This document shows, in pieces, positions 10,032-20,485 of a stretch of 64,000 nucleotides of DNA. Positions within the stretch are counted from its first letter, which is position 1; each line of letters opens with the position of its first letter. The translations under genes and the position numbers were made by a program. The stretch lies in the NCBI RefSeq assembly GCF_020165495.1, contig NZ_JAIUIE010000014.1, positions 1 to 64,000 of the forward strand, written 5' to 3'. The stretch is from Mesorhizobium sp. BR1-1-16. GTDB lineage: Bacteria > Pseudomonadota > Alphaproteobacteria > Rhizobiales > Kaistiaceae. The notes below the pieces were generated by a model. That model saw only the letters and a list, made by a program, of their open reading frames with translations, did no database searches and had not been told where the DNA came from.

Positions 10032-10703
10032 TCACGGCGCGGTCTTCTCGGGCACTTCCGGCGGTTCGATCTCGCGGCCGTCGTCGCCAATGCCAACGGG
10101 CCCGTCTTCCCCCAGAAAACGGGCGAGCGCGGCGACACGCTCAATAACATTTTCGCTCGCCCGGCCCGCGAGCAGTGCAGCATGTATCACATTTGACCGG
10201 CCCAATGCCAAATCCAATTGTTCGGATCGGAAGATACGAATAACGGGAACTGCATCAGTGCGTCCGAAGCGGCGCTTCAGCGCCGCCGCGATCTTCGTCC
10301 GGCCGTCATCGGCCGCCTCATTTGCCTGCACGATCGCAGCAAGCTGCTCCCGTGCGATCGCTGTCTCGACCTTGGTGAAGCCGGTGACGACTTCGCCCGC
10401 CTTCCGCGCGAAGGACAGGGCCTGCACGGCGCCATCCTCGAGCAGCAGGCCGACGCGATCGGCCAGACCGGGCTCGACCGTGACAGCGGTCTTGAACCCC
10501 TTGGCGAACAACCGCTTCTTTTCGGCCGCCGCCACCATTTCCTTGCGCGCCGTCACCCAGACGCCGCGGCCCGGCAAGCGCCGCCGCAAATCGGGAACCA
10601 CCCGGCCCTCGGGATCGAGGACAAAGCGGATCAACTGGTCCGATGGCATCGCCAGCCGCGAAACAACGCAACTGCGGACCGTCGGCTCGCTACGGCGCGG
10701 CAT
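10032..10703 (-). CDS. YlxR/DUF448 RNA-binding protein with L7Ae-like domain
   Basis: A two-domain protein of about 223 residues. The N-terminal half is a YlxR (DUF448) domain: RSCVVSR, LIRFVLDPEGRVVPDL and the LPGRGVWV signature (about residues 10-60). The C-terminal half resembles an L7Ae/L30e/S12e RNA-binding fold, with LSFARKAGEVVTGF near residue 95. In alphaproteobacteria this fused form regularly stands between nusA and infB, as here. YlxR proteins have been tied to RNase P or nucleoid functions in other bacteria; the role here is unproven. I chose the ATG at 10703, 28 bases after nusA. An upstream in-frame ATG at 10835 would add a basic tail overlapping nusA. Confidence 0.88.
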   Translation of the reverse strand: MPRRSEPTVRSCVVSRLAMPSDQLIRFVLDPEGRVVPDLRRRLPGRGVWVTARKEMVAAAEKKRLFAKGFKTAVTVEPGLADRVGLLLEDGAVQALSFARKAGEVVTGFTKVETAIAREQLAAIVQANEAADDGRTKIAAALKRRFGRTDAVPVIRIFRSEQLDLALGRSNVIHAALLAGRASENVIERVAALARFLGEDGPVGIGDDGREIEPPEVPEKTAP

Positions 10704-10731
10704 GATGATCTGCCCGCGACCCGAGCTTCGC

Positions 10732-12354
10732 TCAGGCCTCGGTCTCCTCGACACCCGCCGCCTCGGCTTCGGTCGCGGCGGACGCCTCGATTTCTGCCTC
10801 GGCTTCGTCTTCCGTGATCCAGCCCGCTTTGACACGTGCCGTCATGATCATGCGCTCTGCATCGCCGCGCGTCAGTCCGAACTTGTCGAGCAAGCCCCCA
10901 TGGCGCTTGGTCTCGCCTTCGTTGCGCTCGGCCCAGCCTACGAGATCGTCCGGCACGTAACCGGCGAAATCTTCCATCGTCTTGATGCCGTCCTTGCCGA
11001 GCGCAACCAGCATCGAGCTGGTCATCCCGGCAAGTTCCTTCAATTCGTCGGCGACGCCGAGCACCTTGCGCTCTTCGTCATGCTCGGCCTCGATCCTGTC
11101 GAGATAGTCGCGTGCGCGCTGCTGCAGCTCGGCGGCCGTCTCTTCGTCGAAGCCCTCGATCGAAGCCAGTTCGTCCTGCTCGACGAAGGCGATTTCCTCA
11201 AGCGAGGCAAAACCTTCGGAAGCCAACAGCTGGCCGACAACCTCGTCGGCATCCAGCGCGGTGTTGAACAGGGTCGAACGCTCCTGGAATTCCTTCTGGC
11301 GGCGCTCGGACTCTTCCTGCTCCGTGAGGATGTCGATGTCCCAGCCTGTCAGCTGCGAGGCTAGGCGAACATTCTGTCCGCGACGGCCGATCGCAAGAGA
11401 CAATTGGTCATCGGGAACCACGACTTCAATACGCTCGGCCTCTTCATCGAGCACAACCTTGGCGACTTCGGCCGGCTGCAGCGCATTGACGATGAAGGTT
11501 GCCGGGTCGGCAGACCACGGAATGATGTCGATCTTCTCGCCCTGCAGCTCGTTCACCACCGCCTGGACACGGCTGCCGCGCATGCCGACGCAGGCGCCGA
11601 CCGGGTCGATCGATGAATCGCGCGAGATGACGGCGAGCTTGGCACGGGAGCCGGGGTCGCGCGCCACCGACTTCACCTCGATGATGCCATCATAGATTTC
11701 CGGCACTTCCTGGGCGAACAGCTTCGCCATGAACTGCGGATGCGTGCGCGACAGGAAGATCTGCGGCCCGCGCTGCTCGCGGCGAACGTCATAGACGTAA
11801 GAGCGAATCCGATCGCCATAGCGGAACGTCTCGCGCGGGATCAGTTCGTCGCGACGAACGATGCCCTCGCCACGACCGAGATCGACGATGACATTGCCGT
11901 ATTCGACGCGCTTGACCGAACCGTTGACGATCTCGCCGATACGGTCCTTGTATTCGTCGAACTGGCGGTCGCGCTCGGCCTCGCGCACCTTCTGCACGAT
12001 GACCTGCTTGGCCGACTGGGCAGCGATGCGTCCGAAATCCATCGGCGGCAGCGCTTCGGCGATATAGTCACCAACGCGGGCAGCGGGATTCTGGTCGGTC
12101 GCAACCTCGAGCGAGACCTCGACGGCCGGGTTTTCGACGGTCTCGACGACCTGCAGCAGGCGCTGCAGCCGGATCTCGCCGGTCTTCGGATTGATCTCGG
12201 CGCGAACATCCGTCTCGGAGCCATAGCGCGAGCGGGCCGCCTTCTGAATGGCGTCCTCCATCGCGGCAATGACGATCTGCCGGTCGATCACCTTCTCGCG
12301 GGCGACCGCATCGGCGATCTGCAAGAGTTCGAGGCGGTTGGCGCTGACTGCCAT
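10732..12354 (-). CDS. nusA: Transcription termination/antitermination factor NusA
   Basis: Binds RNA polymerase and nascent RNA to control pausing, termination and antitermination. The 540-residue protein has the N-terminal polymerase-binding domain (starting [17 protein letters not shown]), an S1 domain (about 135-200), KH1 and KH2 domains ([21 protein letters not shown] region, then [13 protein letters not shown]), and a C-terminal helix-hairpin-helix part. A Glu/Ala-rich tail closes it. The start ATG at 12354 follows rimP by 40 bases. The rimP-nusA-ylxR-infB order is highly conserved and indicates one operon. Confidence 0.98.
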   Translation of the reverse strand: MAVSANRLELLQIADAVAREKVIDRQIVIAAMEDAIQKAARSRYGSETDVRAEINPKTGEIRLQRLLQVVETVENPAVEVSLEVATDQNPAARVGDYIAEALPPMDFGRIAAQSAKQVIVQKVREAERDRQFDEYKDRIGEIVNGSVKRVEYGNVIVDLGRGEGIVRRDELIPRETFRYGDRIRSYVYDVRREQRGPQIFLSRTHPQFMAKLFAQEVPEIYDGIIEVKSVARDPGSRAKLAVISRDSSIDPVGACVGMRGSRVQAVVNELQGEKIDIIPWSADPATFIVNALQPAEVAKVVLDEEAERIEVVVPDDQLSLAIGRRGQNVRLASQLTGWDIDILTEQEESERRQKEFQERSTLFNTALDADEVVGQLLASEGFASLEEIAFVEQDELASIEGFDEETAAELQQRARDYLDRIEAEHDEERKVLGVADELKELAGMTSSMLVALGKDGIKTMEDFAGYVPDDLVGWAERNEGETKRHGGLLDKFGLTRGDAERMIMTARVKAGWITEDEAEAEIEASAATEAEAAGVEETEA

Positions 12355-12394
12355 CGTCCTGTCTCCGTTACTCTTTTGAACGATCCCCGCGCCG

Positions 12395-13006
12395 TCAGGC
12401 GTCGGACGACTCGTCTATGATGTCGTCAATGTCGGAGTCCTCGCTGCCCGAAAGGGCCGCGTGGTCCCGAAGCGTGTCGTCAATAAGCGCGTCGGTCAGG
12501 ACGAGCTTGGCATCGCCGATCGCGGCGAGCGGTATCTGTATCCGGTCCGGCGCGCCGGCCGGCGCGTCCTCGAGTTTGAGCCCCGTTGCCTCGCCCTCGA
12601 CGCCGAGCAGCGTGCCGCGGAAGCGGCGCCGACCGTCGACCGGCAGGCTGGTCTCGATCTTGGCGATATGGCCGGACCAGCGCTCGAAATCCGAGCGGCG
12701 AACAAGCGGGCGGTCGATCCCGGGCGAGGAGACCTCGAGATGATAGGCCTCGGTGATCGGGTCTTCGACATCGAGTGCCGGCGAGATGTTGCGGCTGATC
12801 TGCTCGCAATCGTCGACCGTCATGGTGCCGTCAGGCCGCTCTGCCATCACCTGTAGCGTCATGCCGTTACGGCGCGAGGTCTTGACCCGCACGAGGCGAT
12901 AACCGAGATCGGCGACGATCGGCTCGATGATCGCGGCGACACGCGCGTCGACGCCGGTCTCGACGACGATGCGGGGTTCGATGGCGGCGGTGGCGGGATC
13001 GGCCAA
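12395..13006 (-). CDS. rimP: Ribosome maturation factor RimP
   Basis: Required for 30S subunit maturation. With the start used here the protein has about 203 residues. RimP hallmarks are the opening helix [19 protein letters not shown], the [10 protein letters not shown] motif, [14 protein letters not shown] (about residue 95), and the Sm-like C-terminal domain. The start is uncertain: a TTG at 13006 places the family N-terminus correctly but has a weak ribosome-binding site. A longer in-frame form to 13114 would add residues with no similarity to the family. First gene of the nusA-infB operon; the region upstream (13007-13335) probably holds its promoter. The acidic C-terminal tail is common in rhizobial homologues. 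Confidence 0.93.
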   Translation of the reverse strand: MADPATAAIEPRIVVETGVDARVAAIIEPIVADLGYRLVRVKTSRRNGMTLQVMAERPDGTMTVDDCEQISRNISPALDVEDPITEAYHLEVSSPGIDRPLVRRSDFERWSGHIAKIETSLPVDGRRRFRGTLLGVEGEATGLKLEDAPAGAPDRIQIPLAAIGDAKLVLTDALIDDTLRDHAALSGSEDSDIDDIIDESSDA

Positions 13007-13335
13007 GGCAATCCGTCCGAAGGTTTGATCAGCCCGGCATGCGCCAGGCCGCAAAGGAACTCGCACGATCGGCCAAGAAGTCTTGCGAGCGGGCCCCGGG
13101 GGTCCACTCTCCAACGAACCGATCGTTTGAGATGAATGAAAGGCGTATAGGCCGATGGGCCGGCAATTGCAAGCGGCGTCGCCATGTCGGCTGCCCTGCC
13201 GCCGCGATGCTCCGTTGCAGGCGCGCCACCGGCTGGAATTATTTCAACTTCAGCAACGCTCATCAATACATTGCTAAGCAGGATCTTCGCAGTCTCGGTC
13301 CGTTCGATCCACGAACCTCTCCGGTGTTGCGTATC

Positions 13336-13428
13336 ATGAAATCCATCGCCCTGCGTTTTGCCGCCTTTCTCATTCTGACGGCGGCGAGCACGTCGCTGCT
13401 CGCGCTGCCTTATCTCGTCGGTCCCTGA
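13336..13428 (+). CDS. Possible 30-residue hydrophobic peptide
   Basis: A short plus-strand ORF in the 554-base gap between rimP and trmB. It reads as MKSIALRFAAFLILTAAS followed by a hydrophobic end, resembling a signal peptide or a single membrane segment. The ribosome-binding site is weak (CGGTG). An inverted repeat begins 5 bases after its stop, and the upstream 60 bases are more AT-rich than the surroundings, both compatible with a small transcript. There is no homology evidence; chance is quite possible. Confidence 0.25.
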   Translation: MKSIALRFAAFLILTAASTSLLALPYLVGP

Positions 13429-13433
13429 GATCT

Positions 13434-13469
13434 CGCGCCCCTTCGCGATGGGGGTCGCCGAGGGGCGCG
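13434..13469 (+). terminator. Inverted repeat after the short ORF
   Basis: A 9-bp perfect inverted repeat (13434-13442 with 13461-13469) spans an 18-nt GC-rich loop, just after the short ORF at 13336. It could be a terminator for that transcript or for the opposite trmB strand. No T-run is seen, so this is tentative. Confidence 0.3.
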
Positions 13470-13560
13470 GTCATCTTGAAGTCTGGATTTCGGTGGGTTG
13501 CGCCTGCGCCCCCGCATCCGCGCGCTGCCGGATCGGCCATAGCGCCTGATCGAAACGCCG

Positions 13561-14255
13561 TTATCGCCGGCGAAAGGTCAGGTAGGCGCCGCGGCGGCCT
13601 TCGCGGATTGCTTTTTGCTCATAGCGCGTGCCCGGCCAGCCAGGGAATGGCATCCGCCAGTCATCGGCGTCTTCCGCCGTCCATTCGAACTGCGGATCGG
13701 CCGCCACCGCGATCAGCGTCCAGTCGACATAAGACGGGATGTCGGACGCGAAGCGGAACAGTCCGCCCGGCTGCAGCACGCGGGCGATGCGCTGAAGATT
13801 GGCGGTGGAAACAAAGCGACGCTTCCAGTGGCGGCGCTTGTGCCAGGGGTCCGGATAGAGCAGGTCGACGACCGAGAGGCTCGCCGGCGGCAGCCAGTCG
13901 AGCAGCTCGGCCGCATCGCGGTCGAACAGGCGTAGATTGCCCGGCCTGCCGGCGTCGATCGCCGCCGCCGCCTTGGCCATGCCGTTGACGAAGGGCTCAG
14001 CGCCGATGCGGCCGGTGGCGGGCTCGGTGGCCGCGCGGTGCAGCAGATGCTCGCCGCCGCCGAAGCCGATCTCGAGCGCAACGTCCTCGACGGCAGCATC
14101 GAACAGACGGCAAAGATCATCGGGCGCCGCCGCAGCCGTGTCGACGCGCAAGGCATCGAGCACGCGCGTCAGCGTATCCGCCTGGGTGGCACGCAGGGCA
14201 TGGCCCTTGCGACGGCCATAGAACGAATCGCGGCGGGATGCCGCGCCGGTTTCGC

Positions 14256-14259
<4 letters not shown>
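13561..14259 (-). CDS. trmB: tRNA (guanine-N7)-methyltransferase
   Basis: SAM-dependent enzyme that makes m7G46 in tRNA. It has 232 residues. Visible signatures are the SAM-binding [11 protein letters not shown] (about residue 62), [18 protein letters not shown], which carries the catalytic region and the PDPW motif, and the C-terminal [13 protein letters not shown]. The ATG at 14259 overlaps the metK stop by 4 bases (ATGA), so translation is coupled to the SAM-synthesising gene, a sensible functional pair. It ends the metK operon before the 13.0-13.56 kb gap. Confidence 0.96.
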
Positions 14260-15446
<1,187 letters not shown>

Positions 15447-15603
15447 TATTACCCCCGCGCTTGGTGAGATGAGCAGGCGACCTGCAGAATTCCGAACAAG
15501 GTATTATTCGGATCGAGGGGCCGGTCAAGCCGCGATGGGCGCGACTCACCATCTCGGCGGTCTCTTGAAAAATCGTTCTGAAAAAGACCGTCGCCTGGGG
15601 CGA

Positions 15604-16014
15604 TCAGTCCGGAACTTCCTCGCCGGCAACTGCGCGCACGAGATCGACGATCTTGCGGCGAATCTTGGCATCCTTGATTCGCACGAAGGCACGGTTGAGT
15701 TGCAATCCTTCGGCGCTCGACAGGAAGTCGGTCACGAAGGCAGCCGGCCGTCCTTCTTCGAAACCGGCGTCCGAGGGCGTTCCCGGCGCGTCCTCGAAGA
15801 AGAACGAGACCGGAACCTGCAGGACAGACGAGATGTGCTGGAGTCGGCTGGCGCCAATCCTGTTGGTGCCCTTTTCGTATTTCTGAATCTGCTGGAACGT
15901 GATTCCAAGACTCTCGCCAAGCTTTTCCTGGCTCATGTTCTGCATCATGCGACGCAGTCGGACACGCCCGCCCACGTGTACATCGATGGGATTAGGGACT
16001 TTCTTAATAACCAT
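15604..16014 (-). CDS. XRE-family transcriptional regulator
   Basis: A 136-residue DNA-binding protein. An N-terminal helix-turn-helix of the Cro/CI type covers about residues 14-70 (VRLRRMMQNMSQEKLGESLG, then the recognition part TFQQIQKYEKG). The C-terminal part (FVTDFLSSAEGLQLNRAF) is shared by a rhizobial family that nearly always sits between lnt and metK. The targets are not known from sequence; its position suggests it may affect metK or the envelope gene beside it. The ATG at 16014 is the natural start; a short gap of 151 bases separates it from lnt. Confidence 0.93.
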   Translation of the reverse strand: MVIKKVPNPIDVHVGGRVRLRRMMQNMSQEKLGESLGITFQQIQKYEKGTNRIGASRLQHISSVLQVPVSFFFEDAPGTPSDAGFEEGRPAAFVTDFLSSAEGLQLNRAFVRIKDAKIRRKIVDLVRAVAGEEVPD

Positions 16015-16165
16015 CGAAAGCTCTCTTTCCGAAACAGCGCAGGGCTACGATGGGCTTGGTCTTTGCCATGCCCCCGCAATAAAAGATCCATCATGATTGG
16101 ACGGTAATATCCCGGCGCCATCCACCCGGCCCACGCTGCCAAAATGGAGTGCAATGCGGAGCGTG

Positions 16166-17647
16166 TCAATTCCGGGTTTTAGCTGGAGTGAAACCCGCAA
16201 GTGTGGCCAACAAGAAGCCAAAGAAAACCGCAACCGCGAAAGGCAAATCTCCGAAACGTTCATAGGGTGTCGATGCGAGCGCTTCGGGAAGCGGCCCGTC
16301 GACTACGCCCTCGTTTTCCAGCGCCAGCGCGGCAATAATGCGGCCGTACGGATCGACGATCGCGGAAATGCCGGTATTGGCTGCGCGCGCGAGCGGCAGT
16401 CCCTCCTCGACGGCGCGGACGACAGCTTGCTGCAGATGCTGATGCGGGCCCGGCGTATTACCGAACCAGCCGTCATTGGTGACATTCACCAGCCATCGGG
16501 GCCGGAGGCGACGATCCGTCGCGGCCCCGGGGAAGATGATTTCGTAGCAGATCAGCGGGCCGAAGGATGGCGCGCCTTCGACTGGAAGCGTCCGAAGCCG
16601 GCGGCCAGCATCGAAACCACCCGGCAACGCCACCATTTCATGCAGGCCCAGGCGCGACAGCAGCCCATCGAACGGCAGATATTCGCCGAACGGCACCAGA
16701 TGTACCTTGTCATAGGCATCGCGGATGACGCCGTCATCGCCGATGACATAAATGCTGTTGAAGACGCGCCCTGCCGCGTCCGGGTCCGCGCCTGGCTCAC
16801 TCCGCGCGGCGCCGGTGATGAGCGTCGTGCCCTTCGGCAACATCGCGCCGATGGCCGCCAATGCGTTGGGCTGGTCGGTCAGGAAGAAGGGCAGCGCCGT
16901 TTCCGGCCAGATGAGGATCGAGAAGGGCGAAGCGCCGTCTTCTGTCATGCCCTGGCTGCTGAGCGAGAGATAGCGCTGCAGCACGGCGCTGTCGCGGCCC
17001 GGTGACCACTTCTCGTCCTGCGCCAGCACAGGCTGCACAAGCCGCAGCTTGACCCCCGGAACCATGGGCTCGTCGGAAAGAGCAAGCCGCGCTGCGCCAT
17101 AGCCGAGATCGCCGAGAAAGAGAGCGAGGATCACGAGAAAGGCGATGCGTCGGCCCGCTCCACCGGTCCGCTCGCCAATCAGCAGCACCGGCGCCATGAA
17201 GACGAGGAAGGCGAGCAGCGTCATGCCCCACAGCCCGACAAGCGCTGCGCCCTGCATCATCAGCGGCATCGGCATCAGCGTGTAGCCAAAGGCGTTCCAC
17301 GGAAAGCCTGTAAGGATATGCCCGCGCAGCCATTCGGCCACCGCAAGGACGACGGCCAGAAGCACGACGCGCCTCCAGCCTTCCGGCCAGACGATGCGGG
17401 CAAGAGCGGTGGCAAGGCCCCAGAACAAGGCAAGGCCAGCCGGCAGCAACAGAACGGCGAAGGGCATCAGGAAGACGACGCCGGCGCCTGATTCCGCCAG
17501 GAAGGCCGCACCGATCCACCAGAGTCCGCCGAGGAAATAGCCAAATCCGAACATCCAGCCGGTTCGGAAGGCCGGGACGAGCCGGCGCACCGCGCCCGCG
17601 CCAGGCGGCGACGTTGCGCCGTCCAGCAGGAGAACGAGCACCGGCAT
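16166..17647 (-). CDS. lnt: Apolipoprotein N-acyltransferase (5' end unresolved)
   Basis: Inner-membrane enzyme that adds the third acyl chain to lipoproteins. The coding strand shows several membrane helices followed by a nitrilase-like periplasmic domain: the catalytic Glu in WPETALPFFL, Lys in DKVHLVPFGEYLPF, and Cys in GPLICYEIIFPG. The first ATG (17647) falls inside what should be the first membrane helix. In the same frame, typical Lnt sequence continues upstream to about 17770 (a SWGWRRALIAVGAGALSALALP stretch, then PPFGLFPIL) until a stop at 17822, yet no ATG, GTG or TTG lies there. Either a rare start (ATT 17806 or CTG 17725) is used or the 5' end is frameshifted. Lies between corC and the XRE gene, as in other rhizobia. 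Confidence 0.9.
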   Translation of the reverse strand: MPVLVLLLDGATSPPGAGAVRRLVPAFRTGWMFGFGYFLGGLWWIGAAFLAESGAGVVFLMPFAVLLLPAGLALFWGLATALARIVWPEGWRRVVLLAVVLAVAEWLRGHILTGFPWNAFGYTLMPMPLMMQGAALVGLWGMTLLAFLVFMAPVLLIGERTGGAGRRIAFLVILALFLGDLGYGAARLALSDEPMVPGVKLRLVQPVLAQDEKWSPGRDSAVLQRYLSLSSQGMTEDGASPFSILIWPETALPFFLTDQPNALAAIGAMLPKGTTLITGAARSEPGADPDAAGRVFNSIYVIGDDGVIRDAYDKVHLVPFGEYLPFDGLLSRLGLHEMVALPGGFDAGRRLRTLPVEGAPSFGPLICYEIIFPGAATDRRLRPRWLVNVTNDGWFGNTPGPHQHLQQAVVRAVEEGLPLARAANTGISAIVDPYGRIIAALALENEGVVDGPLPEALASTPYERFGDLPFAVAVFFGFLLATLAGFTPAKTRN

Positions 17648-17868
17648 CGTCAGGAAGAGGATCGGGAACAGCCCGAACGGCGGCAGCGCCAGAGCCGAGA
17701 GCGCCCCGGCGCCGACGGCGATCAGCGCGCGCCGCCATCCCCACGAAAGGAGGACGGCATCGGCGAGCGCGGAGAGCCCTGCGCGGCGGGGGCGCGATCT
17801 CGAAATGGCGTGGCTCGCGAATCAGGGTCTAGGGACGGTGGGAAGCCTCGCGGCCCCCCGCCCGAGGG

Positions 17869-18849
17869 TCAAGCCGCCGCTGCGTTCTCGCGGCTGACTC
17901 GCAGCCGTCTCACGCGGCGCTGGTCGGATTCGAGGATCTCGAAGGCAAGACCGTCTGGCAACGCGATCCGCTCGCCGGCCTGTGGAATCCGCCCGAGCAG
18001 CGTGAACACCAGCCCGCCGATCGTATCGACATCGTCATGGCCGTCGCCAAGCCCGAGTTCCATTCCGAGTGCGGCCTCGAGATCCTCCAGATCGGCGCGC
18101 GCGTCGGCGAGGAAGGTGCCGTCCGGCTCGGGGGTGATCAGCGGTGCCTCGTCCTCGTCATGCTCGTCCTCGATCTCGCCGAACACGATCTCGACCACGT
18201 CCTCGAGCGAGACCAGCCCGTCGGTGCCGCCATATTCGTCGATGACGACGGCCATCTGCACATGGCTTGCCTGCATCGTGGAGAGCAGGGTCGCCGCCGG
18301 CATGGAGGGCGGGACGAACAGAACGCTGCGGATGATCTCGGTATCGGCGAGCTTCAGCGACAGGTCGACTTTGGCGAAGTCGATGTCGCCATTGGCCATC
18401 GCCGCGCCGGTGATGAGGTCCATCAGGTCCTTGATATGGACCATACCGACCGGATCATCGAGCGATTCGCGATAGGCCGGCATGCGGGAGTGGCCGGATT
18501 CGCGGAAGGCGCCGATGACGGCGCCGAGCGTCATGTCGACGTCGAGGGCGAGGATATCGGCGCGCGGCACCATCACGTCGTCGACGCGGACGTCGCGCAG
18601 CCGGAGGATGTTGCGCAGCATCAGCCGCTCTTCGGCGGTGAAGGCGGTCGTGGCGTCGTCGCCTTCGAGCGCTTCCTCCATCTCCTCGCGCAGCGAGCCG
18701 CTCGGCTTGAAGCCGACGGCGTGCCGCAGCCGGTCGAACCAGCTTTCCGATGGTTTCTCCCCCTCGCGCGAGTCCGGCGCGAAGGCGGAGATACTTGGAG
18801 GTTCCTGGGCGTTTTCGGCGCCCGTGCCGGGCGTGTCTGTGTCAGTCAT
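17869..18849 (-). CDS. CorC/HlyC-family CBS-domain protein
   Basis: A cytoplasmic protein related to magnesium/cobalt efflux protein CorC and to TlyC/HlyC proteins. After a variable acidic N-terminus, two CBS domains are visible: MVPRADILALDVD...HSRMPAYRES with the following VGMVHIKDL, then VPPSMPAATLL and VIDEYGGTDGLVSLED (about residues 175-215). The C-terminal CorC_HlyC domain (DTIGGLVFTLLGRIP) completes it. I prefer the ATG at 18849; a TTG at 18891 would overlap the ybeY stop. Always found beside ybeY and lnt in rhizobia. It lacks membrane helices, so a metal-transport role would be indirect. Confidence 0.93.
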   Translation of the reverse strand: MTDTDTPGTGAENAQEPPSISAFAPDSREGEKPSESWFDRLRHAVGFKPSGSLREEMEEALEGDDATTAFTAEERLMLRNILRLRDVRVDDVMVPRADILALDVDMTLGAVIGAFRESGHSRMPAYRESLDDPVGMVHIKDLMDLITGAAMANGDIDFAKVDLSLKLADTEIIRSVLFVPPSMPAATLLSTMQASHVQMAVVIDEYGGTDGLVSLEDVVEIVFGEIEDEHDEDEAPLITPEPDGTFLADARADLEDLEAALGMELGLGDGHDDVDTIGGLVFTLLGRIPQAGERIALPDGLAFEILESDQRRVRRLRVSRENAAAA

Positions 18850-18887
18850 CGGTCCAGATGTCAGTGTGAGGCGCGCTGCCCCGATAC

Positions 18888-19406
18888 TCAAAGGGCGCGC
18901 TCGGCATAGGGGTCGGCAATTCCGAGCCTGCCGAGAATGGCCGTTTCCAGCGCTTCCATGCGTTCGGCTTCCACGTCCTCTATGTGATCATGCCCGAACA
19001 GGTGAAGCAAGCCATGGACGAGAAGATGGGTCAGGTGGTCGTCAAATGAAATCCCCTCGGCCTCGGCCTCGCTGGCGACCGTCTCCGCGGCGACGACAAT
19101 GTCGCCAAGCAGCGGCCCAAAGCGGCCGCGTCCGGGCGGGCTGCCGGGGAAGGACAGCACGTTGGTCGCCTTGTCCTTCTGCCGCCAGGCGTCGTTCAGC
19201 TCCCGGATATGGGCATCGTCGGTGAAGACCACCGAGAGTTCCGAGCCTTCGATGGCGTCGAGCCGCCCTTCCGCGAAGCTCGCCTCGACGGCGCGGGCGA
19301 GCAGTGCGGCGAGGACATCCTCGGCCGGCCAGGACCCGGCCTCAACCATGAGGTCGATCGCGATCGGCAGGACCGATGGACTCCGCGTTTCCGGGGAGGC
19401 CTTCAC
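18888..19406 (-). CDS. ybeY: Endoribonuclease YbeY
   Basis: Single-strand-specific metal-dependent endoribonuclease for 16S rRNA 3' maturation and ribosome quality control. It has 172 residues. The zinc-binding HGLLHLFGHDH motif near residue 138 provides the three histidines of the H-x3-H-x5-H pattern. NVLSFPGSPPG near residue 83 is also typical. The start is a GTG at 19406 that overlaps the phoH stop by 4 bases (GTGA), so translation is coupled. The phoH-ybeY-corC order is conserved across proteobacteria. Confidence 0.96.
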   Translation of the reverse strand: MKASPETRSPSVLPIAIDLMVEAGSWPAEDVLAALLARAVEASFAEGRLDAIEGSELSVVFTDDAHIRELNDAWRQKDKATNVLSFPGSPPGRGRFGPLLGDIVVAAETVASEAEAEGISFDDHLTHLLVHGLLHLFGHDHIEDVEAERMEALETAILGRLGIADPYAERAL

Positions 19407-20485
19407 GGGCCGCTCCCGTGACGCGGCGGACGCGGCATTTGCTGCGCCGTCTTCGGTGCGCTGTCATAGGCGCGCACGATCCGCCCGACCAGCGGATGGC
19501 GCACGACATCGACATCGGTGAAGCGGATCTGCACGATGCCCTGCACATCGCGCAGGAGATCCGCCGCTTCGGCGAGACCGGAAACCTGGCCGGCGGGAAG
19601 ATCGACCTGCGTCGGGTCGCCGGTGATGATCATGCGCGAGCCCTCGCCGAGGCGGGTCAGGAACATCTTCATCTGCATCGACGTCGTGTTCTGCGCCTCG
19701 TCGAGAATGACGACGGCGTTGGCCAGCGTGCGGCCGCGCATGAAGGCGAGCGGCGCCACCTCGATCATGCCCGAGGTCAGCCCGCGCTCGACCTTGTCGG
19801 GCGGCATCATGTCGTAAAGCGCGTCATAAAGCGGGCGAAGATAGGGATCGACCTTCTCCTTCATGTCGCCCGGCAGGAAGCCGAGTCGCTCGCCGGCCTC
19901 GACCGCGGGCCGCGACAGGATCAGCCGCGAGACATCGCCACGCTCGATCAGCGCTGCGGCATAAGCCACGGCGAGATAGGTCTTGCCGGTACCCGCCGGA
20001 CCGATGCCGAACACCATCTCGGCGCGATCCATCGCGCGGATATAGGCGTCCTGCGCCGGATTGCGGGCCATGATCGTGCGGCGGCGCGTCGAGATCTGCG
20101 CCATCGCGAGCCGGCCCTTTGGCTCAAGGCTCGGCAGGGTCAGCTGTTCGTCGGCGGTCTCGGCCATGCGCACGGCGCCCTCGACATCGGCCGGGCCGAT
20201 CTCGTGGCCCTGCTGCAGGCGGAGATAGAGGAGATCGAGCGCGAGCCGCGCCTGCGCGCAGGCTTCCGGCCGTCCGCGGATCGTCAGCTGGTTGCCGCGG
20301 GCGACCGCCTCGATGCCGAGGCGCTTCTCGAGGATGGCAAGGTTCTGGTCGAACTGGCCGAACAATTCGCTTGCCAGGCGGTTGTCGTCGAAACCGACGA
20401 CGACATGGGCAAGATCGGAGGCGTGCGACATTTCGGAAACCCGGCCGGCGGGCGGGCCCCCCGGTGTTGTCGAGCGTGCACTCAA
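19403..20485 (-). CDS. phoH: PhoH-like ATPase
   Basis: Cytoplasmic P-loop ATPase of the PhoH family, commonly linked with YbeY in RNA metabolism; its exact role is unsettled. The 360-residue product shows Walker A GPAGTGKT near residue 160, Walker [10 protein letters not shown] near 250, and the sensor region [13 protein letters not shown]. The start at 20485 is a TTG overlapping the miaB stop (TTGA); an ATG at 20431 would give a protein 18 residues shorter and is a fair alternative. Part of the miaB-phoH-ybeY-corC-lnt string. Confidence 0.95.
   Translation of the reverse strand: MSARSTTPGGPPAGRVSEMSHASDLAHVVVGFDDNRLASELFGQFDQNLAILEKRLGIEAVARGNQLTIRGRPEACAQARLALDLLYLRLQQGHEIGPADVEGAVRMAETADEQLTLPSLEPKGRLAMAQISTRRRTIMARNPAQDAYIRAMDRAEMVFGIGPAGTGKTYLAVAYAAALIERGDVSRLILSRPAVEAGERLGFLPGDMKEKVDPYLRPLYDALYDMMPPDKVERGLTSGMIEVAPLAFMRGRTLANAVVILDEAQNTTSMQMKMFLTRLGEGSRMIITGDPTQVDLPAGQVSGLAEAADLLRDVQGIVQIRFTDVDVVRHPLVGRIVRAYDSAPKTAQQMPRPPRHGSGP

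Noticed and set aside
15447-15603. Possible SAM-responsive riboswitch upstream of metK.
   Set aside because: I looked for SAM-II and SAM/SAH type conserved blocks and found none; a covariance search would be decisive.
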